Shown: one piece after another, positions 6,780 to 10,243 of the stretch | How positions within the stretch are numbered: position 1 is the stretch's first letter | Layout of the letters: each line of letters starts with the position of its first letter | Source of the DNA: Gammaproteobacteria bacterium | GTDB taxonomy: Bacteria > Pseudomonadota > Gammaproteobacteria > Pseudomonadales > Pseudomonadaceae | Direction: 5' to 3' | Assembly (NCBI GenBank): GCA_012800475.1 | Contig: JAAZJF010000118.1 | Location: forward strand, 1-10,243 | DNA: 10,243 nucleotides | Notes under the pieces: model-generated | Seen by the model: only the letters and a program-made list of their open reading frames with translations | Told to the model about the DNA's origin: nothing | Databases searched by the model: none | Program-made: the position numbers and the translations under genes

Positions 6780-7787
6780 TTATACCCACCGCAGCCAACG
6801 AAAGAACAACCACTGACCAACGGCTAATATCATCAACACGGCACAGGCGACTAAAAACCCATAGGCATAGTCAGAGCCTGGAATACCGCCCACATTAATA
6901 CCCAGCAAACCCGTGACAAAAGTCATAGGTAAGAAAAACCCAGTGATAATGGTTAATAAATACATGGTATGACTGATGCGCTCATTGCGGCGACGATGCT
7001 CCGTTTCCAGCACTAAACCAATGCGCTCACGCGTCAGCTCCAGCTCTTCAAGGTGCAACATCAGACGGTTGTTGAGCTCGTTCCAATACAAGGTATCGTC
7101 AGGCATAAACCACGCTTCTTGGCTCAACGTCAGCATCGCAAACACATCCCGCTGCGGCGCTAGAAAACGTCGTAAATTAGCCGCACGACGCCGTGCTTGT
7201 AATAAAGGCAGCACCACGGGCACGTGACGCTCATCATTATCAGTATCCGCTTCTTCTTGATCGACTGAATCAGCCAATTGACTGACGGTTAACTCAAGTC
7301 GATCGGTGAGACTTTGTGCAAAGAACAAGAGCAACTCAGAGGTGTTTTTTGGTCCAAAGCCCTTTTCAAAGGCTTTGATCAACTCATCAGTCACCTGTAC
7401 GGGACGCTGACGCAGTGAGTATATGCTCTGTTGATTGGCAAACAAGCGCAGCGAAATCATATCTTCCGGCTCAGCCTGAGGATTGAGATTGATCGCTCGC
7501 AAAAACAGCAGTAATGCTTGGTGTTCTAAACGTACTAATCGAGGCCGCGTACTTTCTTCAAGCAATAGATCGCACGCGAACTCGTTTAATCCACTGGACT
7601 GGCGTAGCCATTGCTCAGTGTGCGCATGGCTGCGATCCCAATGTAACCACAGACTTTGCTCTGCAGTCAGCTGCAACTGTGCTAACTGCGCAAAGCTGAT
7701 GGACTGCGCTGAACCTTGACCATTGAGCACGAAAGCATGCAGCAAGCCTTGGCTTGATCGATCAGGATGCTCAATGCTTGGGTTCAA
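6780..7787 (-). CDS. cmaX: CorA/ZntB-family divalent cation transporter CmaX
   Basis: A 335-residue member of the CorA superfamily. A large soluble alpha/beta and helical N-terminal region (residues 1-270, with long charged helices such as LELTVSQLADSVDQEEADTDND and LNNRLMLHLEELELTRERIGLVLE) leads into two C-terminal membrane helices (about 275-295 and 308-332). The pore signature is GIN (296-298) in GLLGINVGGIPG, not the GMN of Mg2+-selective CorA. That resembles ZntB, so zinc or another divalent ion coupled to protons is at least as likely a substrate as magnesium. The start is TTG at 7787, supported by AAGG 8 bases upstream and by the absence of an in-frame ATG nearby. It begins 10 bases after the rraA stop, so the two are probably co-transcribed. 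Confidence 0.9.
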   Translation of the reverse strand: MNPSIEHPDRSSQGLLHAFVLNGQGSAQSISFAQLAQLQLTAEQSLWLHWDRSHAHTEQWLRQSSGLNEFACDLLLEESTRPRLVRLEHQALLLFLRAINLNPQAEPEDMISLRLFANQQSIYSLRQRPVQVTDELIKAFEKGFGPKNTSELLLFFAQSLTDRLELTVSQLADSVDQEEADTDNDERHVPVVLPLLQARRRAANLRRFLAPQRDVFAMLTLSQEAWFMPDDTLYWNELNNRLMLHLEELELTRERIGLVLETEHRRRNERISHTMYLLTIITGFFLPMTFVTGLLGINVGGIPGSDYAYGFLVACAVLMILAVGQWLFFRWLRWV

Positions 7788-7795
7788 AATATGCG

Positions 7796-7799
7796 CCTT
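7796..7799 (-). promoter_or_regulatory. Ribosome binding site supporting the TTG start of cmaX
   Basis: AAGG (minus strand, 7799 to 7796) is 8 bases before TTG 7787 and overlaps the rraA stop codon (7800-7798). The arrangement suggests ribosomes finishing rraA can reinitiate on cmaX. Confidence 0.55.
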
Positions 7800-8286
7800 A
7801 TTCTTGCGGCATGCTCAATGCATGCTCGGAGACAATAATGCCGTTATTGTCAGCATACAGGTAATCGCCCGGACGAAAGGTGACGCCAGCAAAAGTCACT
7901 ACAACGTTCAAGTCACCAATATCACGCTTATCCGTTTTCATTGGGTGACTCGCTAAGGCTTGAATACCTAAATCGGTTTGCGCGAGCACATCCACATCTC
8001 GCACACAACCGTAGACAACAATCCCTGCCCAACCATTTTGCGCGGCTTTCTCAGCCAACATATCCCCCAGTAATGCACGGCGCATTGAACCGCCGCCATC
8101 GACAACCATGACTTTACCCTGTCCCGGTAAAGCCACCTGTGCTTTAACCACTGAGTTATCTTCATGACATTTGACCGTCACGATTTCACCGCCAAATGAA
8201 TCACGGCCACCAAAATTTGCAAACATGGGTTCAACGACTTGTACATCTGGATACGCATCACACAGATCAGGAGTGACGTAGTGCAT
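7798..8286 (-). CDS. rraA: Regulator of RNase E activity A / HMG-aldolase-fold protein
   Basis: A 162-residue cytoplasmic protein. In E. coli RraA binds RNase E and dampens mRNA decay; related proteins are 4-hydroxy-4-methyl-2-oxoglutarate aldolases and oxaloacetate decarboxylases. The start MHYVTPDLCDAYPDV is chosen over the longer upstream frame because AAAGGA (8300-8295) lies 8 bases before ATG 8286 and the length matches the 161-residue E. coli protein. Visible motifs are VVDGGGSMRRALLGD (residues 61-75), YGCVRDVD (92-99), GVTFRPGDYLYADNNGIIVSE (134-154). The metal/substrate motif D75-X20-R96-D97 of the aldolases is complete. The older name menG is a misassignment. It is first of the rraA-cmaX-crfX-cmpX run; in P. 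aeruginosa rraA also precedes cmaX. Confidence 0.94.
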   Translation of the reverse strand: MHYVTPDLCDAYPDVQVVEPMFANFGGRDSFGGEIVTVKCHEDNSVVKAQVALPGQGKVMVVDGGGSMRRALLGDMLAEKAAQNGWAGIVVYGCVRDVDVLAQTDLGIQALASHPMKTDKRDIGDLNVVVTFAGVTFRPGDYLYADNNGIIVSEHALSMPQE

Positions 8287-8294
8287 GGTGAATG

Positions 8295-8300
8295 TCCTTT
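8295..8300 (-). promoter_or_regulatory. Ribosome binding site of rraA
   Basis: AAAGGA on the minus strand with 8-base spacing to ATG 8286. It decides the start against the 37 in-frame residues further upstream, which show no family similarity. Confidence 0.75.
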
Positions 8301-8368
8301 TGCTGGTTTGAAAAATGAAGACGCATAGTTTAGCGCAAATAACCCCTAAGGATAAGTTGTGCGGCCAT

Positions 8369-8411
8369 GTTGAGTCTGCTGCGCCTCGATCAGACACACA
8401 ACAGACTCAAC
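8369..8411 (-). terminator. Hairpin downstream of rpoS
   Basis: GTTGAGTCTG (8369-8378) and CAGACTCAAC (8402-8411) form a perfect 10-bp inverted repeat. Two further pairs are possible after a single mismatch, leaving a loop of about 17 bases. It begins 8 bases after the rpoS stop. There is no T tract after it in the direction of transcription, so it may be an RNA 3'-end structure or part of a Rho-dependent site rather than an intrinsic terminator. Confidence 0.45.
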
Positions 8412-8419
8412 TCTAAGGT

Positions 8420-9379
8420 TTATAGATCAAGCAATAATTCACTTGATAAACCGTGGCTTTCCAATACTTGACGCAATCGCGCCAAGGCTTCGACCTGAAT
8501 TTGGCGCACACGCTCGCGCGTTAACCCCATCGCCTCACCAATACCTTGCAAGGTTTGGCTGTCATAACCACGCAAACCAAAACGGCGCAGAATCACTTCT
8601 CGCGAGCGCGCATTCAGTGCGCCAACCCACTCATCTAAGCTGGCGGCAAGATTAGCATTTTGTATAGCCCGACTTGGATCACAGTGGTTTTCATCCACCA
8701 ACATATCCAGCAAGCTGACCCCAGACTCCTGCATATTTGCCGCATCTAAGGATAAAGCATGCTCGTTAAACTCGTGCATTTGCTGAACATAAGTCACCGG
8801 CAACTGTAAATGCTTGGCAATCGTTTCAAGGCTAGGTGAGCCACTGTACTGCTGAGTTAACTCACGTACAGACTTAAGGTAAGCATTGAGTTCTTTAGAG
8901 ACATGTACAGGTAAACGCACCACCCGAGCGAGATTCATAATACCGCGCTCAACCGATTGGCGTATCCACCAAGTCGCATACGTAGAAAAACGAAAACCGC
9001 GCTCAGGATCAAACTTACTCACAGCGTGAATCAATCCTAAGTTACCCTCTTCAATTAAATCTAAGAGCGCTAAACCACGGTTTTGATATCGCTTAGCGAT
9101 GCTCACAACCAAACGCAAGTTGCTTTCAATCATCCGCGCACGAGCGGCACTATCGCCCTGCAAAGCACTGCGCGCATAAGACACTTCTTGCTCTGCGGTC
9201 AGCAAGGGTGAGCGGCCAATAGCATCTAAATACAGCTGCGTTGAATCAAGGTGCTGAGTGCTTTGCCTTTGAGCTGTAGCTTTTTTATGCTTCGCTGCAC
9301 TGCGTTGCGCTGGTGCAGCCACTTGATATTGACCCGATAACTCACGTGCAGCATGAAAAACCAATCCCTGTCGTTGCAT
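8420..9379 (-). CDS. rpoS: Stationary-phase/general stress sigma factor RpoS (diverged)
   Basis: A primary-type sigma factor, 319 residues from ATG 9379; GTG 9388 (three residues longer, AGGA 6 bases upstream) is an alternative. Regions in order: a short basic N-terminus (1-45), region 1.2 (about 46-82, STQLYLDAIGRSPLLTAEQEV), region 2 (about 83-155) with NLRLVVSIAKRY, LLDLIEEGNLGLIHAV, FDPERGFRFSTYATWWIRQSVER, region 3 with RLPVHVSKELNAYL (K162 aligns with the RssB-contact K173 of E. coli RpoS), and region 4 with LQGIGEAMGLTRERVRQIQVEALARLR. The ending GLSSELLLDL matches the RpoS C-terminus of pseudomonads, and nlpD lies upstream as usual, which separates it from RpoD or RpoH. It is shorter than the 334 residues of P. 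aeruginosa RpoS, and the N-terminus lacks that protein's acidic stretch. Confidence 0.93.
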   Translation of the reverse strand: MQRQGLVFHAARELSGQYQVAAPAQRSAAKHKKATAQRQSTQHLDSTQLYLDAIGRSPLLTAEQEVSYARSALQGDSAARARMIESNLRLVVSIAKRYQNRGLALLDLIEEGNLGLIHAVSKFDPERGFRFSTYATWWIRQSVERGIMNLARVVRLPVHVSKELNAYLKSVRELTQQYSGSPSLETIAKHLQLPVTYVQQMHEFNEHALSLDAANMQESGVSLLDMLVDENHCDPSRAIQNANLAASLDEWVGALNARSREVILRRFGLRGYDSQTLQGIGEAMGLTRERVRQIQVEALARLRQVLESHGLSSELLLDL

Positions 9380-9409
9380 GATTACCACCCCACATCCTGT
9401 CAGATAGTC

Positions 9410-9442
9410 AACTGCAGCATCCCAACTTAGACTGCTGCAGTT
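9410..9442 (-). promoter_or_regulatory. 10-bp perfect inverted repeat in the nlpD-rpoS gap
   Basis: AACTGCAGCA (9410-9419) and TGCTGCAGTT (9433-9442) are exact inverted repeats around a 13-base loop. The element sits 30-63 bases before the rpoS ATG. If rpoS is transcribed from within or upstream of nlpD, as is known in related bacteria, this hairpin would be in the rpoS leader near the ribosome binding region. It has no T tract. A role in rpoS translation or message stability is inference. Confidence 0.45.
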
Positions 9443-9473
9443 ATATGACTGCTGGTAGAGCGGGGTTTAACAT

Positions 9474-10243
9474 TTAACGCTTAGGTAAATACTGCAAAGG
9501 ATCAACGGGTTTACCTTGGCGTCGAATTTCAAAATGCAATTTGACTTGGTCTGTACCTGTTGAGCCCATTTCTGCAATCTGCTGCCCTGCTTTAACTGTT
9601 TGCCCTTCCTTTACCAGCAGTCGCCGGTTGTGGCCATAAGCACTGATGAAGGTATCATTGTGTTTAATGATCACCAGCTCACCGTAGCCTCTTAGACCAC
9701 TGCCTGCATACACAACACTGCCGTTGGCTGTTGCAACAATAGGCTGTCCCAGCTTGCCAGCAATATCAATGCCTTTATTCAAACTGGTGTTTGAAGAATA
9801 AACACCAACCAGCGTACCCGGCGCAGGCCAGAGCCATTTGCCCTGCTGACCTGCTGCCATCGGCACAGATTTTTGTTGCGCAGATGTGACAGGTGTCACA
9901 GTTTTAGCCACAGCAATTGGACGCGGTTGAGCCGTCGGCGTAGCTTTTTTAGCTGTCTTTGCTGCCGGTGCTTTAGCCACCATTCTCGGTTGCGAGCTAT
10001 TGGAGAAGCGAATCACCTGCCCCGGCACAATAGTAAAGGGCGCGCGGATACCATTGAGTGCCGCTAATTTTTTCCAATCCCAACCAAAACGAAAGGCAAT
10101 CGAATACAAGGTATCCCCGCGCTGCACCACATGCTGGCCTTGAGTGACCGGATTGTATTGACGTTGTTTAGCACCGTGCGAGCGATCGACAACCGGCGCT
10201 TTACCGGCTGAGCCGGAACAGCCTGCCAGCACACTGCTGATCA
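9474..10243 (-). CDS. nlpD: Lipoprotein NlpD/LppB: LysM plus degenerate LytM (M23) domain, 5' end outside window
   Basis: NlpD is a lipoprotein that activates the amidase AmiC at the division septum. The frame is open to the window edge (…ISSVLAGC), so the VLAGC lipobox is present but most of the signal peptide is beyond it; the GTG at 10232 is a codon of the lipobox, not the start. After a short linker comes a LysM peptidoglycan-binding domain (QHVVQRGDTLYSIAFRFGW through VPGQVIRF), then an Ala/Lys/Pro/Thr-rich linker, and a C-terminal M23 domain (NKGIDIAGKLGQPIVATANG … VKLHFEIRRQGKPVDPLQYL). Two canonical zinc ligands are missing: N replaces H in the HxGxD motif and K replaces the first H of HLH. 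This predicts a non-enzymatic activator, as for the family. rpoS follows 94 bases downstream. Confidence 0.94.
   Translation of the reverse strand, partial: ISSVLAGCSGSAGKAPVVDRSHGAKQRQYNPVTQGQHVVQRGDTLYSIAFRFGWDWKKLAALNGIRAPFTIVPGQVIRFSNSSQPRMVAKAPAAKTAKKATPTAQPRPIAVAKTVTPVTSAQQKSVPMAAGQQGKWLWPAPGTLVGVYSSNTSLNKGIDIAGKLGQPIVATANGSVVYAGSGLRGYGELVIIKHNDTFISAYGHNRRLLVKEGQTVKAGQQIAEMGSTGTDQVKLHFEIRRQGKPVDPLQYLPKR

Noticed and set aside
8287..8419. rsmZ-like small RNA in the gap next to rpoS
   Set aside because: Only one isolated GGA is visible on the plus strand and no repeated GGA stem-loops; the strong hairpin there is better explained as a 3' structure of rpoS.
1..10243. A novel defence, mobile or biosynthetic system
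   Set aside because: Every sizeable gene belongs to a known housekeeping family with good length; there are no transposases, integrases, repeat arrays or clusters of unknown genes.

Overview
The window reads as a piece of core chromosome from a gammaproteobacterium of the Pseudomonadaceae. The strongest evidence is the block rraA-cmaX-crfX-cmpX-sigX-oprF, whose order and protein sequences match the Pseudomonas oprF locus. The nlpD-rpoS pair and the pseudomonad-type 552-residue sulfite reductase followed by a DUF934 gene agree with this. The DNA looks clearly less GC-rich than a typical Pseudomonas, and several proteins are diverged. That suggests a low-GC, perhaps reduced, lineage such as the Thiopseudomonas/Denitrificimonas type, but this assignment is inference.

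Layout. On the plus strand, positions 2-1330 hold the 3' part of metH (cobalamin-dependent methionine synthase). A hairpin and an AT-rich leader follow. Next come cysI (1533-3191) and an overlapping DUF934 gene (3175-3672). These three genes all serve sulfur assimilation and methionine formation. From 3673 to 3911 there is a non-coding stretch with one hairpin and a strong bidirectional terminator, where the two transcription directions converge.

Everything from 3912 to the end is on the minus strand. Read in the direction of transcription (right to left), it is nlpD (5' end cut by the window edge), rpoS, rraA, cmaX, crfX, cmpX, sigX and oprF. rraA to cmpX are tightly packed and probably co-transcribed. 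sigX and oprF follow after short gaps that have room for their own promoters. This arm is an envelope and stress-response block: a cell-division amidase activator, the general stress sigma factor, a regulator of RNase E fold, a CorA/ZntB-type transporter, a small mechanosensitive-type channel, an ECF sigma factor that in Pseudomonas drives oprF, and the major porin itself.

I see no mobile element, CRISPR array, tRNA/rRNA, prophage or defence system, and no new multi-gene system. The points worth a second look are: a junction placing rraA directly after rpoS, where P. aeruginosa has rsmZ/fdxA; an OprF with no cysteines and a proline-rich linker; a diverged RpoS with a basic N-terminus; an intact D-X20-R-D motif in RraA; TTG starts for sigX and cmaX; and several unassigned dyad-symmetric elements between genes.
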